Part shown: piece by piece, positions 16,211 to 23,806 of the stretch | How positions within the stretch are numbered: the stretch's first letter is position 1 | Layout of the letters: each line of letters begins with the position of its first letter | NCBI GenBank assembly: GCA_040002595.1 | Contig: JBDUED010000017.1 | Location: forward strand, 1 to 23,850 | DNA length: 23,850 nt | Source: Dokdonella_A sp040002595 | GTDB taxonomy: Bacteria; Pseudomonadota; Gammaproteobacteria; Xanthomonadales; Rhodanobacteraceae | Direction: 5' to 3' | The notes under the pieces: model-generated | Database searches by the model: none | What the model was told of the DNA's origin: nothing | Seen by the model: the letters and a program-made list of their open reading frames with translations, nothing else | Translations under genes and position numbers: made by a program

Positions 16211-17026
16211 ATGCGCAACCTTTGGATCGCGGCGATCGCCGCACTGGCCTTTCTGGGCGGATGCAATTCTGCAGATCAGGGCACCTCGCCCGGCAAGGTG
16301 ACTACGCCGGCCATCGCGCCGGGTACCACGATTACCGGCACCGTGACTTTGCATGATCCGATTCCGATCGCGGCCGGTGCCAAGCTCGACGTGAAGCTCG
16401 TCGATATTGCACAGCCGCAGATTCCGATCGCGGAAAAAACATTTGATGTCGGTTCCACCCCGCCATTCACTTTTTCGCTCGATTTTGATCCGGCAAAAAT
16501 CTCCGCTACACGTACCTATGTCATCAACGCCCTGCTGACTGACGGTCCGCGCAATTTCCTGCCGGCGCTCAACTCGCCCGTGCTCACCCATGGTTCGGGC
16601 ACCACGACCGAAGTCGTGCTGAACGCCGAGGCGACACCTGCGGAGAAGCTCAAAGACGATTACGCCAAGCTACAGGGCCGCATCGGCGGCATGAAGAAGG
16701 TCGCCGGTACCTACTTAACCGATTCCGCCTCGGTCGGCTGGGATGCGTTTGCCGAAAGCGGCGTGGTGCGTTTCATCCGCATCAATACAGACATGGATGC
16801 TGGCGGGCGCAGTTCGGTGCACTACGCATTCAAGGACGCCAAGCCAATGGTGGTCAAGCAAACCGGCGGCGCGACCGTCGGCTGGGGCGACAACGGCGCA
16901 GTGTTGTGGAACGAAAAGGCGGGTGGCGGCGTAGTGGGTGAAGCGGAAATCCGCTCGTTGCATGACGATGCGATGAAAGCGCTGGCGATGGCACAGGACA
17001 AGGTCGACGCCAGCAAGAAGAAGTAA
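16211..17026 (+). CDS. YbaY-type lipoprotein with an unassigned C-terminal domain
   Basis: A 271-residue lipoprotein. The signal peptide ends in the lipobox LAFLGGC (lipidated Cys 18, then Asn-Ser, so outer-membrane sorting by the Lol rule). Residues about 40-125 match the YbaY/YscW-like domain: TITGTVTLHDPIPIAAGAKL, VDIAQPQIPIAEKTF, FTFSLDFDPAKI and YVINALLTDGPRNFL. This small beta-sandwich occurs in pilotin-like and YbaY lipoproteins. Residues about 130-271 form a second part rich in Gly and Lys, with AGTYLTDSASVGWDAF, VRFIRINTDMDAGGRSSVHY and a lysine-rich tail ending KKK. I do not recognise this part. GGAG lies 7 bases before ATG 16211. A terminator-like hairpin follows the stop, so the gene seems monocistronic. 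Confidence 0.88.
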   Translation: MRNLWIAAIAALAFLGGCNSADQGTSPGKVTTPAIAPGTTITGTVTLHDPIPIAAGAKLDVKLVDIAQPQIPIAEKTFDVGSTPPFTFSLDFDPAKISATRTYVINALLTDGPRNFLPALNSPVLTHGSGTTTEVVLNAEATPAEKLKDDYAKLQGRIGGMKKVAGTYLTDSASVGWDAFAESGVVRFIRINTDMDAGGRSSVHYAFKDAKPMVVKQTGGATVGWGDNGAVLWNEKAGGGVVGEAEIRSLHDDAMKALAMAQDKVDASKKK

Positions 17027-17032
17027 GCAAAC

Positions 17033-17063
17033 GGTTGGCGCCGATGCGGTCGGCGCAACAACC
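17033..17063 (+). terminator. Probable terminator hairpin after the YbaY-like gene
   Basis: GGTTG plus GCGCCGA pairs with TCGGCGC plus CAACC around the loop TGCGG, with a two-base bulge (AA). The hairpin starts 7 nt after the stop codon and is followed by GCGTCTTTGTC. The U-tract is short, so it is a weak or moderate intrinsic terminator. Confidence 0.5.
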
Positions 17064-17075
17064 GCGTCTTTGTCA

Positions 17076-17144
17076 TGCCGGAACTGCCGGCATCCGACGA
17101 GGCGCGAAAATCACGCGGGACCGCAGGTCCCGGCGAGCGCCGGG
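17076..17144. repeat. Cluster of nested inverted repeats (REP-like intergenic element)
   Basis: Three perfect small palindromes lie in 69 bp between the YbaY-like gene and the end of mnmG: TGCCGG/CCGGCA (17076-17092), GGGACC/GGTCCC (17117-17131) and CCCGGCG/CGCCGGG (17129-17144). The last two share three bases, so they cannot form together. The layout and the flanking GTCAT and GGATTACG motifs resemble dispersed palindromic intergenic repeats. Copy number cannot be judged from one window. Confidence 0.45.
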
Positions 17145-17235
17145 ATTACGCGCTTGGATATCGTGACTAGCCGCATCCAGCGGCTCGCACCTCGGGCTTG
17201 GTGCGCTGCGCATCCTGCACAGTTCGCGTCCGGGT

Positions 17236-19110
17236 TCAGGCCACGCGTTGCGCGCCACGCTTCAAGTGGATCAGCAACAGCGACACCGCGGCCGGAGTCA
17301 TGCCCGAAATGCGGCGTGCCTGCGCGATTGTCTGTGGACGCGTGGCGTTGAGTTTTGCCAGCACTTCGATTGACAAGCCGCGCACGCGCTCGAAATCGAA
17401 CGTCGGCGGGATCGCGCTATCGTCCTGACGCCGATTGCGTTCGATCTCCAGCTGCTGGCGATCGAGATAGCCTGCATATTTGACCGCGACTTCGACCTGG
17501 CTCGCGACGCGCGGGTCCTCGACACCCGGGCCCAGGCCTGCAACCCCAATCAGATCGTGATACCCGATTTCGGGGCGTCGCAACAGGTCGTAGGCGCTGG
17601 TTTCGCGTGAAACCGCGATGCCGAGCGTTTGTTCGACCTCACGCCCGAGCGGGTTTGCCGGGGTTGCCCACAGCGTGCGCAGGCGAGCGGTCTCAGCGTC
17701 CACAGCGTCACGCTTGCGCCTCAGCGCGTCGCAGCGTTCCTGCGACACGCAGCCCAATTCATGTCCGCGCTCGGTCAGGCGCAGGTCCGCGTTGTCCTCG
17801 CGCAACTGCAGCCGGTATTCGGCGCGCGAAGTGAACATGCGATACGGCTCATTGGTGCCGTTGGTGACGAGGTCGTCGATCAGCACGCCGATATAAGCCT
17901 CGTCGCGTCGTGGCGTCCAGGCGTCCTTGCCTTGGGTGGCGCGCGCTGCGTTGAGGCCTGCGATCAGTCCTTGCGCGGCGGCCTCCTCGTAGCCCGTGGT
18001 GCCATTGATTTGACCGGCGAAATACAGGCCGGCGACGTTCTTCGTTTCCAGGGACGCATTCAACCCGCGCGGATCGAAATAGTCGTACTCGATCGCGTAG
18101 CCGGGCCGCGTGATGTGCGCATTTTCGAGTCCGCTGATCGAGCGTACTAGGGCAAGCTGCACGTCGAACGGCAGCGAAGTGGAGATGCCGTTCGGATAGA
18201 TTTCGCTGGTTTCCAAACCTTCAGGTTCAATGAAAATCTGGTGCGAGGTCTTGTCGGCAAAACGCACCACCTTGTCCTCGATTGATGGGCAGTAGCGCGG
18301 GCCGGTACCTTCGATCGCGCCGCTGTAGAGCGGCGAACGATCGAGTGCGCCGCGGATGATGTCGTGGGTGCGCTCGCAGGTGTGCGTGATCCAGCAGCTC
18401 AATTGGCGCGGATGATCGGCCGCGCTGCCCACGAACGAAAACACCGGCATCGGGTTGTCGCCGGGTTGTTCGCCAAGCACGCTGTAGTCAATGGTGCGGC
18501 CATCGATGCGTGGCGGTGTGCCGGTTTTCAGACGCCCGACGACAAACGGCAGCTCGCGCAACGATTCAGCAAGTTTCAGCGCAGGCGGATCGCCCGCGCG
18601 GCCACCGGCGTGGCGGGTGAGTCCGACATGGATCTTTCCGGCGAGGAATGTGCCGGCGGTGAGCACCACCGTGGCAGCACGAAATTGCAGGCCCGATTGG
18701 GTGACGACGCCACGCACTCGACCGTTCTCGACGATCAATGCATCGACCGCCTGCTGGAAGATGGATAGGCCAGGCTGGCTCTCCACCCGCTGTCTGATGG
18801 CGGCCTTGTACAACACGCGATCGGCTTGGCATCGCGTTGCACGCACGGCTGCTCCCTTCGATGCATTGAGCGTGCGCCACTGGATTCCGGCGCGGTCCGC
18901 CGCCCACGCCATCGCACCACCGAGGGCATCGATTTCCTTGACCAGATGACCCTTGCCGATACCGCCGATGGCCGGATTGCAACTCATCTGGCCGATCGTC
19001 TCGATGTTGTGGGTCAGCAGCAGCGTGCGCGCGCCGGTGCGGGCGCTGGCTAGCGCCGCTTCCGTACCGGCATGTCCGCCGCCGATGACAATGACATCAT
19101 GGTTGTGCAT
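17236..19110 (-). CDS. mnmG: tRNA uridine-5-carboxymethylaminomethyl modification enzyme MnmG
   Basis: A 624-residue FAD enzyme (also called GidA). With MnmE it adds the carboxymethylaminomethyl group to U34 of certain tRNAs, using methylene-tetrahydrofolate. Seen here: the N-terminal Rossmann motif VIVIGGGHAGTEAA (about 6-19), IGQMSCNPAIGGIGKGHLVK, RGPAVRATR-like GAAVRATRCQADR, LKTGTPPRIDGRTIDY, GPRYCPSIEDKV, INGTTGYEEAAAQGLIAGLN, FTSRAEYRLQLREDNADLRL and the C-terminal domain ending in ARRISGMTPAAVSLLLIHLK. The ATG at 19110 gives the family N-terminus; 51 further open codons upstream are spurious. The common partner gene rsmG (gidB) does not follow it here. Confidence 0.97.
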   Translation of the reverse strand: MHNHDVIVIGGGHAGTEAALASARTGARTLLLTHNIETIGQMSCNPAIGGIGKGHLVKEIDALGGAMAWAADRAGIQWRTLNASKGAAVRATRCQADRVLYKAAIRQRVESQPGLSIFQQAVDALIVENGRVRGVVTQSGLQFRAATVVLTAGTFLAGKIHVGLTRHAGGRAGDPPALKLAESLRELPFVVGRLKTGTPPRIDGRTIDYSVLGEQPGDNPMPVFSFVGSAADHPRQLSCWITHTCERTHDIIRGALDRSPLYSGAIEGTGPRYCPSIEDKVVRFADKTSHQIFIEPEGLETSEIYPNGISTSLPFDVQLALVRSISGLENAHITRPGYAIEYDYFDPRGLNASLETKNVAGLYFAGQINGTTGYEEAAAQGLIAGLNAARATQGKDAWTPRRDEAYIGVLIDDLVTNGTNEPYRMFTSRAEYRLQLREDNADLRLTERGHELGCVSQERCDALRRKRDAVDAETARLRTLWATPANPLGREVEQTLGIAVSRETSAYDLLRRPEIGYHDLIGVAGLGPGVEDPRVASQVEVAVKYAGYLDRQQLEIERNRRQDDSAIPPTFDFERVRGLSIEVLAKLNATRPQTIAQARRISGMTPAAVSLLLIHLKRGAQRVA

Positions 19111-19225
19111 GGTTTTCGCCCTGTCGCGTCTCGCGCTGCCGCTACCGTCGGCCCGCATGGCCGACGCGCATTCTATCAAGCAGGTACCGCTGCGCTGGCA
19201 CGGAACATGCTGTGGCGCTTGCACA

Positions 19226-19295
19226 CTCCCACCGGCGTGAGGCGTATGCGAGCACGCCAACACCGGAATTCAGGGGCCGGTTACGCCGGTGGGAG
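19226..19295. repeat. Long inverted repeat able to fold as a three-way junction
   Basis: Perfect 13-bp arms (CTCCCACCGGCGT at 19226-19238 and ACGCCGGTGGGAG at 19283-19295) enclose two smaller hairpins: GGCGT/ACGCC (19241-19258) and ACCGG/CCGGT (19262-19281). Only 2, 3 and 1 unpaired bases join the stems. A looser outer pair, TGGCG (19213-19217) and CGCCA (19302-19306), could extend it. It may be a structured leader of mnmG, a small RNA, or a miniature mobile or REP-related element. Confidence 0.65.
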
Positions 19296-19424
19296 CACTT
19301 CCGCCAAAACGCGCATTCGCCCCGCGAATACCCCGCGGCAAGTCCGGCGCTCGGCGGTCCTTGGCAAGCAGGGGGAGTTCGGAGATCGCGTGCCGGGCGC
19401 CAGTGACCGAAAAAGCGGCCATCC

Positions 19425-19622
19425 CTGACCTGCAAGGTCAGCGCGACCAGATTGCAACGTAGCGCGGCGACCGCCCGGCAAAAATGGCCGATGTCTGCAC
19501 TGGCAGACTGTGACGATGATCGCGAACTGTTGTCGTCCATCGCAAACAGGGGGCAGTCCGAGTCAGATTGGGACGACCTTTGTCGTTACCGCGGAGCTCG
19601 CGCGCGCTGCGATGATTGCGAA
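19425..19622 (+). promoter_or_regulatory. Candidate enhancer region upstream of the sigma-54 promoter
   Basis: Three perfect dyads occur at distances usual for activators of sigma-54 promoters: CTGACCT-GCA-AGGTCAG (19425-19441), GTCTGC-ACTG-GCAGAC (19493-19508) and ACGAC-CTTT-GTCGT (19573-19586). In addition CGATGATCGCGAA (19514-19526) recurs as CGATGATTGCGAA (19610-19622). None matches a site I can name with confidence, so the activator is unknown. Confidence 0.35.
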
Positions 19623-19651
19623 AAACCGCGGCGACAGGTCGTTTGCGAAGT

Positions 19652-19667
19652 TGGCACGCTGTTTGCT
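19652..19667 (+). promoter_or_regulatory. Sigma-54 (RpoN) -24/-12 promoter
   Basis: TGGCACG-CTGT-TTGCT matches the RpoN consensus TGGCACG-N4-TTGCW at every defined position, with exactly 10 bp between GG (19653-19654) and GC (19665-19666) and the preferred T before it. The expected start site is near 19678, giving a leader of about 25 nt that includes the ribosome site AGGAG before ATG 19703. This implies expression controlled by an enhancer-binding activator. Confidence 0.85.
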
Positions 19668-19702
19668 CTGCTTTGGTTTACGGGAATCAGGAGAACGCCA
19701 GC

Positions 19703-19888
19703 ATGAGCAACTTCGCCAACATGAGCCTCAACCCATTGTTTCTGCGTCACGATCTGATGATCGAACTTGGCCGTCTTGAAATGGCCATCGACTACGCACG
19801 TGGGCAAACGGTGGCGGACGACGCCGTCGGACAGTTGCAGACACGCTGTGCAAAGATCAACGAGGCGCTGAGCCAGTTGCCGGCCTGA
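19703..19888 (+). CDS. 61-residue orphan protein under sigma-54 control
   Basis: A small protein beginning MSNFANMSLNPLFLRHDLMI and ending INEALSQLPA. I do not recognise it. It has no signal peptide, no membrane segment and one cysteine (in LQTRCAKINE). Two amphipathic helices are likely: about residues 15-34 (RHDLMIELGRLEMAIDYARG) and about 38-58 (ADDAVGQLQTRCAKINEALS), suggesting a helical hairpin that could bind a partner or self-associate. ATG 19703 is chosen over upstream in-frame starts because AGGAG precedes it by 9 bases and the sigma-54 start site falls between. It stands alone, bounded by its own promoter and a strong terminator. In related bacteria RpoN drives pilin, flagellar and nitrogen genes, but no such gene is adjacent. 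Confidence 0.8.
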   Translation: MSNFANMSLNPLFLRHDLMIELGRLEMAIDYARGQTVADDAVGQLQTRCAKINEALSQLPA

Positions 19889-19917
19889 AACGAATACGAG
19901 ATGGAAACAGGGGGCGG

Positions 19918-19946
19918 GGCCGCGCTTGCGCGGCCTCGTTTTTTTT
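19918..19946 (+). terminator. Intrinsic terminator of the sigma-54 unit
   Basis: GGCCGCGC and GCGCGGCC form a GC stem with a short TT-centred loop, followed by TCG and a run of eight T (19939-19946). It is oriented for plus-strand transcription, 29 nt after the stop of the 61-residue gene, and has no T-run for the convergent pepN. Confidence 0.92.
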
Positions 19947-19951
19947 GGCTA

Positions 19952-22606
19952 TCAATCAACCCCGAGGCTGCGCGCGAGGATATCGGCCAGACCTGGTGAA
20001 TTGCCGCCGCGAACCGCCATGCGCTCCAGTTCACGATGCATTCGCGCACGTCGCAACGGTTCGATGCCACGCCAGCCACCAAACGCGGTCGCAATGCGCG
20101 CCGCCACCTGCGGTGTGATCGCGTCAAGCTTCATGATCGCATCGGCAACGAAACGGTAGCCCTCACCATCGGCGCGGTGGAAGGCGCGGGGATTGCGCAG
20201 CGCGAATGCACCGATCAACGCGTGCACATTGTTGGGATTGGTCCAGTGGAAACCCTCGTGCGCGGTCAACGCCACAACGCGTTCGAACGCCTGCAAATCG
20301 GCATCGGTCGCCTGCAGTGCAAACCATTTGTCGAGCACCAGCGGATCGCGGGTGTAGCGGCGCGCAAAATCCGCGAGCGCTGCGCCAGCAGCTTGCGCCT
20401 GCCCATGCACTAACACACTGAGAGCTGCCAGCTTGTCGGTCAGATTTTGTGCATTCGTATACTGCGTGCTGGCCAGTTCGAAATACTGTCGATCCACGCG
20501 GCCCAGAGCGGCGAGGCACGCATTGCGCAGGCGGCGACGTGCTTGCGCAGCCAGCTCAGTGGCGGCGTCGGCGCTCACGAATAGCGCGTGATATTTCGCC
20601 AGCAACGGCGCCGCCAGGATGTGCGCCATCGCGCTCTGTAATCGAGTGCGCGCACGATGCACCGCTTCGGGATCGACCTCGGCAAGGCCATTGGCAAGCG
20701 AGGTAGCATCCGCGAGGGTGAGCATTTCAGCGAGCAGCGATGGATCGGCGTGCGCATCGTGCAGCGCGCGAGCAAGTTCTCCCGTCCATGCCGCCAGCAG
20801 CGCCGCATCCGGCGCGCCATCGCGCAAGCTCTGAGCAAACAGTTGCCGCGCGAGCGTGTCGCTGGCAAACCAGCGGTTGAAGCCGTCGCTGTCGTAGCCG
20901 GCCTGCAACGCGAGTGCGTCAGCGTCCGCGTCCTGCAGCAGGCGCACCGGCGCGGAATAACCGCGCAACATCGACGCAACGGGCCGCCGCACAACACCGA
21001 CAAAACTCAACGTCTCCTGCGCTTCTCGCAGAACGATGACGCGTTCGCCCGCGATCGCGGTGGCGTCGCCATCGAGCCGCAGCGGCAGCATTGCACCCTC
21101 GCTGTCGAGCAAGGCCAACGCGATCGGAATGGGTAATGCGCGCTTGAGCAACTGCCCTGGCGTCGGCGCAGTCGTCTGCGAAAAGGTCAATTCATAGCGC
21201 TGTGCGTACTCGTCGTAATGGCCACTCGCGCGAAGTTGCGGCGTCCCAGCCTGCGCATACCACGCCAGCCATTCATCCAAATCGACATCATTCGCGTCGC
21301 CTAGCGCAGACAGGAAATTCTCGATTGTTGCAGCGCTGCCGTCGTGACGCTCGAAATACAGATCGAGTCCGCGCCGGAAGCGGTCGCGGCCGAGCACGAT
21401 GCCGAGCATGCGCACGATCTCGGCACCTTTCTCGTACACCGTCGCGGTGTAGAAGTTGTTGATCTCGCTGTAATGGTCGGGTCGAACCGGATGTGCCAGC
21501 GGTCCGGCATCCTCGGTAAATTGCGCTCGCCACAGGTTGCGCACGTCCTCGATGCGACGCAACGTGCGCGACGCAAGATCCGATTCGAATTCCTGTTCGC
21601 GATAGACGGTCAATCCTTCTTTCAGGCTCAACTGAAACCAGTCGCGGCAGGTGACGCGGTTGCCACTCCAGTTATGGAAATATTCGTGTCCGATAACCGC
21701 CAGCACGTGTCGGTAATCCTCGTCAGTGGCGTGCTCGGGATCCACGAGCAGATATTTCGCGTTGAAGATGTTGAGGCCCTTGTTCTCCATCGCGCCCATG
21801 GTGAAGTCGTGCGTCGCGACGATGTGGAATACATCGAGGTCATAGCTGCGCCCGAAGCGTTCCTCATCCCAGCGCATCGCCATCTTCAGGCACTGCATGG
21901 CCCAGCCGCAGCGACCGATCGCACCTGCCTCGGCGTGGATGAGCAGGCGCACGCGACGACCTTCGGCGGTCACGAATTCGTCCTTGATTGATTCGAGATT
22001 TCCGGCGACCAGGGCGAACAGGTAACTCGGTTTCGGATGCGGATCGACGAAGCGCGCCCAATGGCGCCCGTCGCCAAAATCGCCCGCACCGTCGGCGTTG
22101 CCGTTGGCCAGTAGCAGTGGAAAGCGCGCCTTGTCGGCGCGCAAGGTGACCGTATAGCGCGCCAGCACGTCGGGTCGGTCGAGGAACGGCGTGATGCGGC
22201 GGAAGCCTTCCGCTTCGCATTGCGTCAGCAAAAATCCTGCCTGCGCTGGACCGCTCAGATACAGCCCTTGCAGCGCGCGATTGCCTTGCGGGCAGATGCG
22301 CACGCGCGTTTCTATGACCGCGTGTCCGTGCACGCCGTGGATCGTGAGGGAGGTCGCATCGAGCGAATATTCGGGCGCACTCAGCACGCGACCGTCGATG
22401 CGTAGTTCCAGCAGATCGAGTTCCTCGGCATCAAGCCGCAAGGGGGCATCTGTTTGCTGCGGGTCCTGCTCGAGCACCAGGCGCGCAGCGATGCAGGTTT
22501 CGTGCGCATCGAGATCAAATTCCAGCGCCACATGGGTGATGCGCCAAGCAGGTGCGCGATAATCTCGCAGGAAAACGGTTGGCTTGACACCGGCGGCATC
22601 ATTCAT
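19952..22606 (-). CDS. pepN: Aminopeptidase N
   Basis: An 884-residue M1-family zinc aminopeptidase, close to E. coli PepN (870). It removes N-terminal residues from peptides in the cytosol. Seen here: the substrate-anchoring GAMENKGLNIFN motif (271-282), the zinc site HEYFHNWSGN with its downstream glutamate in SLKEGLTVYREQEF (His 307, His 311, Glu 330, the standard spacing), the ITPFLDRPDVLARY segment typical of this subfamily, and the DUF3458/ARM-like C-terminal half ending RELERMAVRGGNSPGLADIL. ATG 22606 starts MNDAAGVKPTVFLRDY, which leads straight into the family N-terminus; 15 further open codons upstream lack a ribosome site. It diverges from the PLP-enzyme gene across 99 bp. Confidence 0.97.
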   Translation of the reverse strand: MNDAAGVKPTVFLRDYRAPAWRITHVALEFDLDAHETCIAARLVLEQDPQQTDAPLRLDAEELDLLELRIDGRVLSAPEYSLDATSLTIHGVHGHAVIETRVRICPQGNRALQGLYLSGPAQAGFLLTQCEAEGFRRITPFLDRPDVLARYTVTLRADKARFPLLLANGNADGAGDFGDGRHWARFVDPHPKPSYLFALVAGNLESIKDEFVTAEGRRVRLLIHAEAGAIGRCGWAMQCLKMAMRWDEERFGRSYDLDVFHIVATHDFTMGAMENKGLNIFNAKYLLVDPEHATDEDYRHVLAVIGHEYFHNWSGNRVTCRDWFQLSLKEGLTVYREQEFESDLASRTLRRIEDVRNLWRAQFTEDAGPLAHPVRPDHYSEINNFYTATVYEKGAEIVRMLGIVLGRDRFRRGLDLYFERHDGSAATIENFLSALGDANDVDLDEWLAWYAQAGTPQLRASGHYDEYAQRYELTFSQTTAPTPGQLLKRALPIPIALALLDSEGAMLPLRLDGDATAIAGERVIVLREAQETLSFVGVVRRPVASMLRGYSAPVRLLQDADADALALQAGYDSDGFNRWFASDTLARQLFAQSLRDGAPDAALLAAWTGELARALHDAHADPSLLAEMLTLADATSLANGLAEVDPEAVHRARTRLQSAMAHILAAPLLAKYHALFVSADAATELAAQARRRLRNACLAALGRVDRQYFELASTQYTNAQNLTDKLAALSVLVHGQAQAAGAALADFARRYTRDPLVLDKWFALQATDADLQAFERVVALTAHEGFHWTNPNNVHALIGAFALRNPRAFHRADGEGYRFVADAIMKLDAITPQVAARIATAFGGWRGIEPLRRARMHRELERMAVRGGNSPGLADILARSLGVD

Positions 22607-22705
22607 CGAAAAGATTTGTTCAGGCCCAGGGCGCGGCAGGCTAGCACGCACGCCGAGGCGACGTGTATCGTGTTGTTGCGCCTTCCACGCCCTCGCGAGT
22701 GCGCC

Positions 22706-23659
22706 ATGCCTGCGTTCGAGTTACCTGATTTCATCGCGATCGAAGCGGCCGCTGCGCGCATCGCTCCGCATGCGGCGCGCACGCCGGTATTGTGCTCGCG
22801 TTCGCTCGACGCATTGGCTGGAGCTGAGTTGCACTTCAAGTGCGAGAACCTGCAGCGAACCGGCGCGTTCAAGTTTCGCGGCGCGTGCAATGCGGTGTGG
22901 TCGCTGAGCGATGCGCAAGCCGCGCACGGCGTGGTCACGCATTCGTCCGGCAACCACGGCGCCGCGCTTGCGCTGGCCGCACAGACGCGCGGCATTGCGG
23001 CGCATGTCATCGTCCCTGAGGGCGCAGTCAGGACCAAGGTGGCCGCGATCGAGGCATACGGGGCGATTCTGCATTGGTGTGCGCCAACGATGGCGGCGCG
23101 CGAGGAAGCCGCCGAACGCGTGCGTGCGCAAAGTGGCGCGACGCTGGTCCATCCGTTCTCCGATCGGCGCGTGATTGCCGGACAAGGCACCGCTGCGCTG
23201 GAATTGATCCACGAAATCGGTCTGCTGGATGCGCTCGTCGCACCGATTGGTGGCGGCGGGCTGGTGGGTGGCAGCGCGATTGCAGCGCGCGCATTGTCGG
23301 CGCATACGACCGTCCATGCGGCTGAACCGGCGGGCGCTGCGGACGCGTTCGAATCGCAGCAGCGCGGAGCGCGCGTGACGGATATCGTCCCACAAACGCT
23401 CTGCGACGGCTTGCGCGGCACCATCGGGGCGATCAATTTCGCGTTGCTGCAAACGTATGCAATCAAGGTGTTGCCGATCGATGATGCGGCGACGATTGCC
23501 GCGATGCGCTTGCTCTTCGAGCACCTCAAAATCGTCGTGGAAGCGTCCTCGGCAATTGCCTTGGCCGCCGTGCTCCGACATCGGGATCTGTTCGCCGGTC
23601 GCCGCGTCGGGTTGATTATCTCCGGCGGCAATGTCGATCTGGACGCATTGCCGTGGTGA
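22706..23659 (+). CDS. Threonine/serine dehydratase-like PLP enzyme
   Basis: A 317-residue fold-type II pyridoxal-phosphate enzyme. The Schiff-base lysine lies in QRTGAFKFRGACNAV (Lys about 56), the substrate loop is SSGNHGAALA (from about 80), and the phosphate-binding loop is GGGGLVGG (182-189). SGGNVDLDAL closes the domain. Length and motifs fit catabolic threonine/serine dehydratase, serine racemase or hydroxyaspartate ammonia-lyase, which are hard to tell apart by sequence alone. It lacks the C-terminal ACT-type regulatory domain of biosynthetic IlvA. The start at ATG 22706 has a weak ribosome site. No neighbour narrows its role. Confidence 0.92.
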   Translation: MPAFELPDFIAIEAAAARIAPHAARTPVLCSRSLDALAGAELHFKCENLQRTGAFKFRGACNAVWSLSDAQAAHGVVTHSSGNHGAALALAAQTRGIAAHVIVPEGAVRTKVAAIEAYGAILHWCAPTMAAREEAAERVRAQSGATLVHPFSDRRVIAGQGTAALELIHEIGLLDALVAPIGGGGLVGGSAIAARALSAHTTVHAAEPAGAADAFESQQRGARVTDIVPQTLCDGLRGTIGAINFALLQTYAIKVLPIDDAATIAAMRLLFEHLKIVVEASSAIALAAVLRHRDLFAGRRVGLIISGGNVDLDALPW

Positions 23660-23760
23660 GACCCCACGGCGGGCCCTGAACGGACCGTTGTGCAATGCAA
23701 CATCGCTGTACGAGGCGTGCACGATAATATGAGTCTATAGTGGTCAACATCACCGTATTC

Positions 23761-23776
23761 CGTGACATTATTCACG
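23761..23776 (+). promoter_or_regulatory. CRP/Clp-like palindrome in the leader of the last gene
   Basis: CGTGA-CATTAT-TCACG has the GTGA-N6-TCAC core bound by CRP and its xanthomonad relative Clp. It lies 30 bp before ATG 23807, nearer than an activator site would normally be, so repression is more likely if it is bound. It is followed directly by TTTTTT, so it could instead act as a small terminator or attenuator. Confidence 0.35.
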
Positions 23777-23806
23777 TTTTTTGCATATCGATTCCGGGGA
23801 TCGAAC

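Larger units (their letters stand above)
19111..19702. other. 592-bp gene-free region between mnmG and the sigma-54 gene
   Basis: No convincing coding frame was found on either strand. The region holds a 70-bp structured inverted repeat (19226-19295), perfect short palindromes at 19425-19441, 19493-19508 and 19573-19586, a 13-bp direct repeat with one mismatch (19514-19526 and 19610-19622), and the sigma-54 promoter at 19652-19667. No clear sigma-70 promoter for mnmG was recognised. Confidence 0.6.

Noticed and set aside
19226..19295. Hammerhead-type self-cleaving ribozyme
   Set aside because: The three-way junction is present, but the CUGAUGA and GAAA core strands are absent on both strands.
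23650..23670. GCCGTGG/CCACGGC hairpin overlapping the stop of the PLP-dependent enzyme
   Set aside because: A 7-bp stem exists, but it includes coding bases and lacks a T-run, so it is not a supported terminator.
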